Assembly (NCBI GenBank): GCA_902651635.1
Contig: CACRSC010000040.1
Span: 293,907 to 325,197, forward strand
Reading direction: 5' to 3'
Source: Mastigamoeba balamuthi
Taxonomy: Eukaryota > Evosea > Mastigamoebida > Mastigamoebidae
Length of the DNA: 31,291 nucleotides
Shown: in pieces, positions 8,736 to 17,327 of the stretch
Numbering within the stretch: the stretch's first letter is position 1
Layout of the letters: each line of letters begins with the position of its first letter
Notes under the pieces: generated by a model
The model's input: only the letters and a program-made list of their open reading frames with translations
Told to the model about the DNA's origin: nothing
Database searches by the model: none
Translations under genes and position numbers: made by a program

Positions 8736-10412
8736 TCACTGGTGAGGAATGTCTGATACAGACTTCTTTGATTTGGCATCCTCCAGAAGGCCCTGGATCC
8801 GCCCGTCTACTTCCTCAGCCTGATGAAAATAGTAAGAGGAAGTTGATAAGGTGTAAGAAGAGCAGATTACCGTGAGCCGAGGTGATTCATCATAAAGGCT
8901 TTTCAGGTTTGTCCTCAAATCCTCTAGAGAAGGGACAAATCCAGCAAGTGGTATGTGGTTTGGATCAAAGCGCTTGCAGACAATCCATGATAGCACAAGG
9001 CGCCAGAGGCAGTCCCTCTTCGGCTCTCCATTCATAAAATTTCCAGAGTTCCACTTGATCGAGCCCTTGCCATCAGGTGACGGTATCAAGATGTTCATGC
9101 ACGGGCAGTGAAGGTGCTTATGGATACCCAGTCCCATCACACACAGGCAAAACTGTATCACAAACTCTGCCCCGTCGTATACCTCATTGGCATCAGGCTT
9201 GAAGGGCAGTCCGAGCCACAGCACGTCACCACACAGCTTCTCGGCATCTACGGCCACACTGAAAGAGTTACACCCATTGAGCAGAACCACACGAGCCAGC
9301 CTACCAACAGAGTCGGCGAGGCGCTGACCGTTGATGCGGTCTGAGCAGTCGCCAGCGTGGGACAGGAACCCCGTCGCGTCGCAGTGCTGATAGACAATCG
9401 CCAGGGTCGGGTGTGCTCCTGCATTTCGGAGAGCCTGGGCAACGCCCTCGATGCCACCAGACTCGGCCAGAACAGGGAACACGCCCACTTGGTCACGGGC
9501 CAACCGTTTCAGTTCGGCTTCTTCCGGCTTGGTCACACCAAATTTGTTGAGTGCGTCGATGAACGACTGGTGTATCTCCCTGTTCGACTCGGTACCTTTG
9601 TCGCATTCGCTTCGGATGGCACCAGCATCAGGATTATACTGGCGTAGCGCATGTCGAATTGTGTCCTGCTGTATCTGGTGCACCTCGTTGTTCAGCCCTG
9701 CCCTCCCGTCCATGCTGCTGATTTCTGCTCTGAGGGCCTTGAGCTCTGCGATGATGGAATCCGCCGACGGTGCAGAAGTCCCACAGAGCGTGATGAGTGT
9801 CCCATTGGCGATGTAGGGCGCCAGACAGGCCATTGCATAGCATGTCACGTCGGCCCTCGCCATCGCATCTCCTTGGAGGGGGGTGCTCTGGGAAACTATG
9901 GGCAGCAGCACCACCTGAAGGTCAGCCAGTTTTCCGTCTGCTTTCTTTAACGATAGTTTCATGGGGGTTGCTGCCCCGCGCTGAGGCCCCAGCTGCACCT
10001 CCAATGAAAGGAGCGTGCTGCTGTCCGGAGCCTGCTGTTGTTCTCTCCCGTCTTGCTTGTGCGCTACGATTGGCGACGCTCCCAGGGTATGGAAGAAACC
10101 AGCCCAGAGCTGACGCTCAGGGATCAGCACGTGTTCGTGCTTGGAGGTCCTGGTGGCGTAGTGCGAGTAGAAGGCGCTAGGGAGCCCCTCTGGGAGGCAG
10201 AGGGCGACACGCGAGAGGTCCACACCCTGGAGGCTGCGTGCCCTTCCGAGTACTCTTTTTGCGAGTTCACGACCGCTGCTGCCCTCCTTGAGACGATACA
10301 GAGTTACGGCCCCAGGCCGTGCCACTACGAACACCTCGTGATTCTGGGGGAGGGTGGCCGACATGGGCAGGAGGCAGTCAGCGCCGAGTAGAAAACGAAG
10401 GTCCAGTACCAT
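8736..10412 (-). CDS. Conserved protein with a possible CHAT/caspase-like C-terminal domain (paralog 1)
   Basis: The spliced model gives 519 residues: ATG 10410-10412, intron 10344-10409 (GTACTG...CCCAG), long exon 8871-10343, intron 8820-8870 (GTAATC...CATCAG), last exon 8736-8819 with TGA. Comparison with the paralog at 12772-14437 chose this start. There the same ATG is followed by an intron holding an in-frame stop, and homology (NHEVFVV versus YYEVQVA) resumes right after the acceptor. The C-terminal half has AIVYQHCDATGFLSHAGD (His 9384-9386), then 36 residues on VVLLNGCNSFSVA (Cys 9270-9272), then LWLGLPFKPDANEVYDGAEF. This His, 'LNxC', 'GxP...F' series resembles CHAT-fold cysteine peptidases; that link is inference. 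The N-terminal half (RLKEGSSG, LWAGFF) is unrecognised. No signal peptide or membrane span is seen. Confidence 0.8.
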   Translation of the reverse strand: MVLDLRFLLGADCLLPMSATLPQNHEVFVVARPGAVTLYRLKEGSSGRELAKRVLGRARSLQGVDLSRVALCLPEGLPSAFYSHYATRTSKHEHVLIPERQLWAGFFHTLGASPIVAHKQDGREQQQAPDSSTLLSLEVQLGPQRGAATPMKLSLKKADGKLADLQVVLLPIVSQSTPLQGDAMARADVTCYAMACLAPYIANGTLITLCGTSAPSADSIIAELKALRAEISSMDGRAGLNNEVHQIQQDTIRHALRQYNPDAGAIRSECDKGTESNREIHQSFIDALNKFGVTKPEEAELKRLARDQVGVFPVLAESGGIEGVAQALRNAGAHPTLAIVYQHCDATGFLSHAGDCSDRINGQRLADSVGRLARVVLLNGCNSFSVAVDAEKLCGDVLWLGLPFKPDANEVYDGAEFVIQFCLCVMGLGIHKHLHCPCMNILIPSPDGKGSIKWNSGNFMNGEPKRDCLWRLVLSWIVCKRFDPNHIPLAGFVPSLEDLRTNLKSLYDESPRLTVICSSYTLSTSSYYFHQAEEVDGRIQGLLEDAKSKKSVSDIPHQ

Positions 10413-10847
10413 GCCGTGCCCACACAGTCCGCAGGAGACCGAGACCGCGCTCAAGGTGCTAGTTGGGGACTGAGGTGAAATTGTCGGTTGTTCACTCGCG
10501 AGATAGTTTGATAGCACAACGCCATGACGTGAGTAAGTAAGGTGCATTGTTCGGGCGGGGGGGCTTAATTTCGCGAAACAATTTCATACTTTGTCACCAT
10601 CAAAAGGTTGTGCCACAGCAGCTCCGCCCACTCCTCCTCCCTCCACCGTCAGCTTGCGCGTGCCACCGGACTTTTACACAGTTGATGCCAGCTTTCCTAC
10701 GCAAACAACCCGGCACGAGGGAGCACAACCAAAAGAATATGGAGGTCAATCCTGAGCTTCTCGCTCACACTCTGCTCGGCCCTCGTCGCAGAGGCCGCAC
10801 TGGCTGAGCCCTCTCGAAGCTGTGCGACAGTTGAGAGGTGGGGAAAC
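10413..10847. other. Upstream region of paralog 1, with a short relic of the neighbouring duplicated gene
   Basis: Most of this is probable 5' untranslated/promoter sequence. Bases 10611-10665 (CAGCAGCTCCGCCCACTC and following) match, with small indels, 10975-11030 inside the partial MDH1B-like copy and the equivalent bases in the full copy. So a third, degraded fragment of that gene lies here. The rest shows no gene. Confidence 0.55.
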
Positions 10848-12041
10848 GGCCTCACTCGAAGAGGGTAGAGGCGGTGTCGGGGTCCGCGAGCAGCGCGATG
10901 TCCTCGGCAACGAGCTGGCGGACGCTCACCGCGTAGTCGCGCAGCTGCTCGGCCAGCACGGCGACGCTCTCGGCCTTGCACAGCAGCTCCGCCCATTCCT
11001 CCTCGCCCTCCACCGCCAGCTCGCGGGCGCTCGCAGCCGCGCAGGCCCTGTGCGCGTCGACGGCGTCGCACATGTCGGCGACTCTGCGCATCTGCGCGGC
11101 CATCCGCCGGTGCCACGTGTCCCACGGCGCGTCGGCCCACCGCGCGTCGACGCCGGGCAGCGCCCCGTGGGCCTCCTCGTGCCGCGCGGCCTCGGAGCGC
11201 GCGGCGTCGCCCGGGGCGGCCGGCATCGCGCGCAGGGCCGCCGCGATGTCGCGGGCCGAGTCCTTGCGCATCAGCGGGCCCTTGTCGCCCTCCTCGCCCT
11301 CGTCCTCGCCCTCGCTCTCGCTCTCGCTCGCCTTGGAGTCGTTGTCGCGGGAGCTCTTGCGGTCCTCGGCCCCGGAGCTCTCGTAGCCGCGCTTCCCCTG
11401 GGGGAGCACGAGAGGGGCACAAGTCAGTTGATTTTGGGCTTTTCGTGCGGGGCTCTGCGGGCTGCTCGCCTTCTCCTCCGCGCTGGACTCGTCTGTGAGG
11501 GAGTCGCTCTCGGTGGCTGCCTCGATGGTCGAGGCGACGGCTGTGCCCTCGTCGGGCCCCTGGGGCTGCTGGGGCTGCTGCTCCGCCTCTGCTGCTGCCA
11601 CCGCCGCCGCGGCCTCGGCCGCCTTCTGTGCCTCCAGCTCCAGCTTCTGCTTCTCAAGCTGTGCGACCGACAGCGCGTTGGCTGAGTTGACCAGTGTCTC
11701 GCGCAGGGGCACGACCCCCGCCGCCACAGCTCTGTTATTTGGGGCTGAGGTCAACTGATTGCTGAGCAGAATCAGAAAAAACAAAGCGTGCCTGGCGGAC
11801 TGCGCGATGGCCCTGGCGCTCTCGGCGAAAGCAACCGCACGCACCCTGAGTGCAGAGCGACGCTCGAGGGCCACCTCGCGTGCCTTGGCCTTGTCGGCCT
11901 CGTCGGCCCTGTGCTGGGCCTCCCTGCGCTCCCCGCAGCAGCCTGTCGGCCCTCTGGCCGTTCTCCCGCGTGATGTCCTGCACCAGGTCGTCGCCGATGT
12001 CCCACCTCTGCTGGTACTTGCGCTCTATCTGCGCGCGGGTG
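10848..12041. repeat. Segmental duplication, copy 1
   Basis: Bases 10848-12041 align to 15503-16695 with about ten substitutions and one 1-nt insertion, roughly 99% identity, in direct orientation. The offset is 4655 nt to the insertion and 4654 beyond it. The right-hand break falls inside the first intron of the gene, a few bases past its 3' splice site. The left-hand break falls four bases beyond the stop codon. Confidence 0.93.
10852..12041 (-). pseudogene. 5'-truncated, frameshifted copy of the MDH1B-like fusion gene
   Basis: This copy lacks exon 1 and so the whole thioredoxin-like N-terminal domain. It keeps sequence from the IERKYQQRWD helix to the terminal TLFE and TGA. An extra C at about 11931-11934 (GCTCCCCGC versus GCTCCCGC in the full copy) breaks the frame, leaving only 10852-11874 open (340 codons). 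Intron-like segments at 11398-11448 and 11732-11791 are retained. The very low divergence says the event is recent. An open but orphan C-terminal part could still be expressed from a new promoter. Confidence 0.85.
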
Positions 12042-12771
12042 ATCAAGGACAAGGCAGATGTGCATTGGACGAGAGTGAGCACAGGCATGCCAGTGCCAAC
12101 CTCGTGTGTTGGTGCCCCCTGTGTGTACGATTTTTTCGTGAACATTTCTGTGCTAACAGCTCTGCTGTGGCCGATCACTATGGACTGGACTGGTGTAATT
12201 TTTTGGATGCTCAGTCAACTGCAACCAGCTGTACTTCATTACAATAGGGCAGAGCCACACCAGTGCCTGATTTCACAGGGAAGAAGAGCTTGGCCTGACA
12301 CCCATTCCAGACACCCAGAAGATGCTGCACCTGCTGCTTCTCTGTTATTGCTGCATCACATATACTGGCTTCTTTGTGGAGTATAAGATGCTCTAGAGTA
12401 CACAACTGATACCAAGCTTGAGTTCATGCTCACATGTGGAACGCACAGAAGAGGAGTTTAAGATGTGGTCATAACAAGAGGTACAAGCTTCCAGCAGAGT
12501 TGCTGAGTAAGCACTTGCTTTCTCTGTTGGCCTACTACAAATATTGGTTCACAACTCGGACTAGATTGTATTATGATAATCTCGCCCCTGTAGGACTGCA
12601 AAACGAACATGTGGAACATGTGCCAGCAGAGGTGTTGTGACTCGTCCATTGTACAAAAAAATGGCATCACTCTGCCCAAAGGTCCTGTTTTGATTGTGTT
12701 ATGTGTGGCCTTCACAAGTGGAAGCACTCCTCAGTGGCTTCACACACATTCTCATACAGTTCCCAGCACAA
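12042..12771 (+). other. Possible piggyBac-like relic and otherwise gene-poor sequence
   Basis: Immediately right of the duplication break the plus strand reads VIKDKADVHWTRVST, like the piggyBac 'WkDkk.V.llSt' strand. It then reads WTGVIFWMLSQLQPAVLHY, which parallels WPVHVFWTVLQYSVNNAW in the better-preserved remnant near 2460. Farther on (about 12590-12720) frames with CGTCASRG, SLCPK and CVMCGLHKWKH resemble a broken Cys-rich tail. Stops and shifts are frequent and the match was made by eye, so this is tentative. Confidence 0.3.
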
Positions 12772-14437
12772 TTACATCTCGGGCAGCAGTAGGAAGTGAC
12801 TCTTCATTTGGCAACACTTCTCTTCTAGGGCATCTCTAATCAGCTTACTTATTCTTTCCTTCACCTTCTCGGCCTGGTAATGAGTTGAATTGAGTTGAAA
12901 AGGTGCATAAATTTCATCTTACTGAGAGCTGGCATGAAACATCACGGAGGGTGTACAGGTTGCTTATAAATGTGTAAGGGCTTTTGATAAGTCCAGCAAG
13001 TGGTACGTGGTCTGGGTCATAGCGCTTGCAGACAATCCAAGAGAGCACAAGGCTCCAGAGACTGTCTCTTTTCGGTTCTCCATTCACATACAGTCCAGAA
13101 TTCCACTTGACCGAGCCCTTGCCATCAGGAGATGGTATCACTAAATCTGTGCATGGTAACTCGAGCTTCTTATGGATTCCCAGTTCCATCACACGAAGGC
13201 ACAGCTGTATCACAAACTGCCCACCATCTAATATAGCACAGGCTGCAGGCTTGTACGGAAGTCCGAGCCACAGCACATCACTGCATTGCTCTGTAGCACA
13301 TCTAGCTAGACTGAACGAGTGGCACCCGTTAAGAAGAACCATACGAGCCAACTTGCCCACTGAGTTGCAGAGACGCTGTGTACCTATGATATCTGGTTGG
13401 TCACCAGCATGAGATAGGAACCCCGTTGTATTGCAGTGCTGATAGACAATTGCCAGGATCGGATGTGCTCCTGCCTCGTGAAGAGCCTGGGTAACACCCT
13501 CAATGCCACCAGACTCAGCCAGAACAGGAAACACACCCAACTGGTTACTGGCCAATTGCTTCAGTTTGCTGTTCTCAGGCTTAGTCTTGTTCAAGGACTG
13601 AAGAAGGTCGGTGAACGATTTACGATTTGCCCAGTTAGTCTGTGTGGCTTTGTCACATTCACTTTGTATGGTATCAGCACTCCTGTTGCACTGATATAGT
13701 GCACGAAGAATGATATCTTTCTGCATTTTATATACCTCGCCCTGCTCCAGGCTCCAGTCCTTGCTGTTGAATTTTTTCTTGAGAGCTGCACGCTCTGAGA
13801 TTGTAGAATTCGCCTGTGGTGTAGGTGTTCCAAACAGCATGATGTCTGTTCCCACTGCAATGTTGTACGCCAGGTAGGCCATTACAGCATGAGATGTTGG
13901 CCTTCCCCATTGTATCGCCTAGTAGGGAGGCTCTCTGCGATACTATGGGCAGCAGTACCACCTGAAGGTCAGCCAATTTTTCCCTCTCTGGTTCCACCAG
14001 CGAGAGATTCAGAGGGGTTGCTTCACTCTGAGGCCCCAGACACCACTTCAGTTCAAAGAGTGTGTTTGTAGTCTGTGGTTGGATAATCCCACTGCTATGC
14101 TTGTGCACTGTGATTTGTGTGCTTTTCACAGTCTCGAAGAAGCCTGCCCAGAGCTTACGATCAGGGATCAGAATGTGCTCTTTGGAGGCATAGTGCAAGT
14201 AGAAGGCATCGGGAAGATTCTCGGGAAGGCACAGAGTGATGTTTGAGAGGAACTCATTCCTGAGGCTGGTCATTGCATAAAGTACTTTTTCTGTGAGATC
14301 AAAACCACTGCAGCCCTCCTTAAGAATGATCGTAGTTGCCTGTGTGTCCGTCGGCTGAGCCACTTGTACCTCGTAATACTAGGGGTGGGGGATGGCAGTC
14401 AGCACAGCTGAGTAGAAAATGGGGGATCCAGTACCAT
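12772..14437 (-). pseudogene. Paralog 2 of the possible CHAT-like family, with a 2-nt frameshift
   Basis: Model: ATG 14435-14437, intron 14379-14434 (GTACTG...CCCTAG, 56 nt), long exon 12923-14378, intron 12874-12922 (GTAAGA...TACCAG, 49 nt), last exon 12772-12873 ending TAA. Both introns fall at the same positions as in paralog 1. The last exon (AEKVKERISKLIRDA) aligns with AEEVDGRIQGLLEDA there. Candidate His (13436-13438, in IVYQHCNTTGF) and Cys (13322-13324, in VLLNGCHSF) are conserved. At about 13881-13888, paralog 1 has TGCTATGCAATGGCC where this copy has TGCTGTAATGGCC, a 2-nt loss that shifts the frame. Apart from this the frame is intact and diverging as a protein, so the break is recent or a sequencing error. 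GC is lower than in paralog 1. Confidence 0.75.
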
Positions 14438-14486
14438 GTTGTATACACGGTCTGCAGGAGACAACCCTCTCAATTCTTATTAGCAA

Positions 14487-14924
14487 TTAAACGAAAATTA
14501 CGGTTTGAGAGGGTTTGGATATTAAGCAATGAAGAAATAGAAAACAGGCATTTCCCTCAGAAAATGTGCATTTCTCGTGTGTAAGGAGAAGCATACAGAT
14601 TCCTTCCATGCGGAATTGCAGGACCACTGTATTTTCTTTTTGCTTTGCCATCAGAAAAACTACGCTGTGCGATAGAAAAGCAGGGAATTCAGCGTTTTCC
14701 TTGCCGAATTTGAGTGTTACATCAGAAAGATATGGGTGAACGTCATCAAAATGATTGACTGAATCACACCTACATGAGACTGTGCCACTCTCAGACTTCC
14801 TTGACACAGCAATTTGGCAGTCTGGGTATGCTGAAACACTGGCACCACAGCCTTGAAGACCCCGGGCGTGTGATTGATACACCAATGGCATGGTGATTGC
14901 ACAGCTGACAACTTCTTGTACCAA
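14487..14924 (-). CDS. Uncertain ORF with a faint BTB-like start
   Basis: A 145-codon frame includes HPYLSDVTLKFGKENAEFPA then FLSHSVVFL. This recalls the opening of a BTB/POZ domain ('lsDVtl.vg...fpaHr.vLa..s'), with the key His-Lys replaced. Nothing downstream continues the fold. It may be a BTB relic, a short lineage-specific gene or chance. Flanking sequence (14438-14486, 14925-15440) shows no supportable gene. Confidence 0.25.
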   Translation of the reverse strand: MVQEVVSCAITMPLVYQSHARGLQGCGASVSAYPDCQIAVSRKSESGTVSCRCDSVNHFDDVHPYLSDVTLKFGKENAEFPAFLSHSVVFLMAKQKENTVVLQFRMEGICMLLLTHEKCTFSEGNACFLFLHCLISKPSQTVIFV

Positions 14925-15502
14925 TACTGCATCTTATGGCACTGGATATTATTCTTGCAGAACTTTCTGTGGCTTTTCCATGTAACGTCTTGCTTCTCTC
15001 GACCAAACCCTACGAGAATTCCTTGACAGATCAATGCACAGTGCAGAAGGGGGATATGAAAAAAGAACACCGGAAAAGAACCACAATAGAATTTCCCGTC
15101 TTCTCTTCCATGCAAAACCGCATTTTTCCTTCCACGCATTCCGTGTTTTCTTAGTGTGGAGTATCCTAAACCGGGCAAAATAACTCAAATTGGGCATAAA
15201 TAGCCTAATGCACAATGCCTCCTTCCCCTGGTTCGCGTTCTCCGGTGGCGGTCCAGCCCGGTCCGAGTTGCAAGAAACAGCGGCAATTGTTCGGCGCGCA
15301 GGGGAGTTGTGCACGAGTGTGTGCGTGACTCGGGGCCGAGAACGCGCCTTCAGCCAGAGTAATCGCAGGAGGCTTGAATCTCAGTCTCGCGGTGGCAATC
15401 CGGTGCTGAGCAGTTCGAGGGGGCTGAACAACAAGGTAACATGTTCTACATCGAACAGGGTGCTCTGGCTGCGCCCTCTCACAGCAGTACGGGGAGGAGG
15501 AG

Positions 15503-16695
15503 GGCCTCACTCGAAGAGGGTAGAGGCGGCGTCGGGGTCCGCGAGCAGCGCGATGTCCTCGGCGACGAGCTGGCGGACGCTCACCGCGTAGTCGCGCAGC
15601 TGCTCGGCCAGCACGGCGACGCTCTCGGCCTTGCACAGCAGCTCCGCCCACTCCTCCTCGCCCTCCACCGCCAGCTCGCGGGCGCTCGCAGCCGCGCAGG
15701 CCCTGTGCGCGTCGACGGCGTCGCACATGTCGGCGACTCTGCGCATCTGCGCGGCCATCCGCCGGTGCCACGTGTCCCACGGCGCGTCGGCCCACCGCGC
15801 GTCGACGCCGGGCAGCGCCCCGTGGGCCTCCTCGTGCCGCGCGGCCTCGGAGCGCGCGGCGTCGCCCGGGGCGGCCGGCATCGCGCGCAGGGCCGCCGCG
15901 ATGTCGCGGGCCGAGTCCTTGCGCATCAGCGGGCCCTTGTCGCCCTCCTCGCCCTCGTCCTCGCCCTCGCTCTCGCTCTCGCTCGCCTTGGAGTCGTTGT
16001 CGCGGGAGCTCTTGCGGTCCTCGGCCCCGGAGCTCTCGTAGCCGCGCTTCCCCTGGGGGAGCACGAGAGGGGCACAAGTCAGTTGATTTTGGGCTTTTCG
16101 TGCGGGGCTCTGTGGGCTGCTCGCCTTCTCCTCCGCGCTGGACTCGTCTGTGAGGGAGTCGCTCTCGGTGGCTGCCTCGATGGTTGAGGCGACGGCTGTG
16201 CCCTCGTCGGGCCCCTGGGGCTGCTGGGGCTGCTGCTCCGCCTCTGCTGCTGCCACCGCCGCCGCGGCCTCGGCCGCCTTCTGTGCCTCCAGCTCCAGCT
16301 TCTGCTTCTCAAGCTGTGCGACCGACAGCGCGTTGGCTGAGTTGACCAGTGTCTCGCGCAGGGGCACGACCCCCGCCGCCACAGCTCTGTTATTTGGGGC
16401 TGAGGTCAACTGATTGCTGAGCAGAATCAGAAAAAACAAAGCGTGCCTGGCGGACTGCGCGATGGCCCTGGCGCTCTCGGCGAAAGCAACCGCACGCACC
16501 CTGAGTGCAGAGCGACGCTCGAGGGCCGCCGCGCGTGCCTTGGCTTTGTCGGCCTCGTCGGCCCTGTGCTGGGTCTCCCTGCGCTCCCGCAGCAGCCTGT
16601 CGGCCCTCTGGCCGTTCTCCCGCGCGATGTCCTGCACCAGGTCGTCGCCGATGTCCCACCTCTGCTGGTACTTGCGCTCTATCTGCGCGCGGGCG
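15503..16695. repeat. Segmental duplication, copy 2 (intact gene copy)
   Basis: Direct-repeat partner of 10848-12041. It covers the 3' two thirds of the intact MDH1B-like fusion gene. Since the gene continues uninterrupted beyond the 16695 break while the other copy meets unrelated sequence, this copy is the source. Confidence 0.9.
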
Positions 16696-17024
16696 AGTCT
16701 GCGGGTGAAAAGAGCGAAAATCAATTGATTCGGGCGCAGGAGCCAAAAATAGCTCACTGTGGCCTCGAAGTCCTCCAGCGACCCGACGACGACCTTGCCG
16801 GCGGTCCAGACGACGGGGCCGCCCGCCCCGAGGTGCGGGAGGGCCGTCTGGCCCAGGGCGAGGGCGGTGCGCTCAGCGTAGGCGGTCCAGTCCGAGTCGT
16901 GGACTGCGTGGGCCTCGAGGCCCACAGAGGGCAGCGCTTTGCTCAGCAGCTCTGCCAGCCGCTCGGCACGCGCGAATCGCGGGCAGCCCGCACGGCCCGC
17001 CACGTGGTACACGATTGCCAGCAT
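15507..17024 (-). CDS. MDH1B-type thioredoxin-like domain fused to coiled-coil, acidic and helical regions
   Basis: The first 88 residues (MLAIVYHVAGRAGCPRFARA ... LPHLGAGGPVVW ... KVVVGSLEDFEATV) resemble the glutaredoxin/thioredoxin-fold N-terminus of vertebrate MDH1B (AGRADCPYYAKAELLADYL-like), including the 'AGRxxCP' start. No malate dehydrogenase catalytic domain follows. Instead come IERKYQQRWDIGDDLVQDI, a charged coiled coil (DEADKAKARAAALERRS), a Gln/Ala-rich stretch, an acidic Ser/Glu tract (SESESEGEDEGEEGD) and a C-terminal helical domain (WADAPWDTWHRRMAAQMRR...) ending TLFE. The 1518-nt frame is open throughout. Three intron-like segments, all multiples of three, look real: 16683-16757 (GTGAGC...GCAG), 16387-16446 (GCACGC...ACAG) and 16053-16103 (GCACGA...CCAG). 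Removing them gives 443 residues. Role unknown; an axonemal or scaffold job is only a guess. Confidence 0.75.
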   Translation of the reverse strand: MLAIVYHVAGRAGCPRFARAERLAELLSKALPSVGLEAHAVHDSDWTAYAERTALALGQTALPHLGAGGPVVWTAGKVVVGSLEDFEATVSYFWLLRPNQLIFALFTRRLARAQIERKYQQRWDIGDDLVQDIARENGQRADRLLRERRETQHRADEADKAKARAAALERRSALRVRAVAFAESARAIAQSARHALFFLILLSNQLTSAPNNRAVAAGVVPLRETLVNSANALSVAQLEKQKLELEAQKAAEAAAAVAAAEAEQQPQQPQGPDEGTAVASTIEAATESDSLTDESSAEEKASSPQSPARKAQNQLTCAPLVLPQGKRGYESSGAEDRKSSRDNDSKASESESEGEDEGEEGDKGPLMRKDSARDIAAALRAMPAAPGDAARSEAARHEEAHGALPGVDARWADAPWDTWHRRMAAQMRRVADMCDAVDAHRACAAASARELAVEGEEEWAELLCKAESVAVLAEQLRDYAVSVRQLVAEDIALLADPDAASTLFE

Positions 17025-17327
17025 CGAGGGGCTTCCGCAAAGAGGAGGGTTGCCGAGAATAGGTGACGATCTCTCTGGATATCTTCCCCCTGATTTAAGC
17101 GAGATTTCAATGGATCTGAGCTACATCCAGGATGGAATGGAGAAATCAAACAGATAAGAGTCGTCGACACAATCCATCTGATTCAATCAGGCATTGAATT
17201 GAATTTTGGAGAAATCATTGATTTCCGAATACCCGAGATTTTGCAACTGTGAATCAAAAATCAAAAACCTGTGTTGTGCCGCAACTGTTACAGTGACCCG
17301 TCAGGCGCCCCCTGCAGGCATACCCGA
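17025..17327. promoter_or_regulatory. Divergent intergenic region (shared promoter space)
   Basis: About 300 bp separate the start of the minus-strand MDH1B-like gene from the start of the plus-strand family gene. The stretch is AT-richer than either gene and contains repeated TGATTCAATC/GAATTGAATTTT motifs around 17175-17210. No defined element such as a TATA box can be assigned with confidence. Confidence 0.4.

Noticed and set aside
15205-16077. 290-codon minus-strand frame rich in Arg/Gly (with a twin at 10697-11422)
   Set aside because: It is the shifted frame of the MDH1B-like gene. Arg/Gly/Ala-rich composition is what GC-rich third positions give, and the true frame carries the homology and the conserved stop.
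15507-17024. Calling this gene malate dehydrogenase
   Set aside because: Only the non-catalytic N-terminal head resembles MDH1B. No NAD-binding GxxGxxG or dehydrogenase active-site motif follows.
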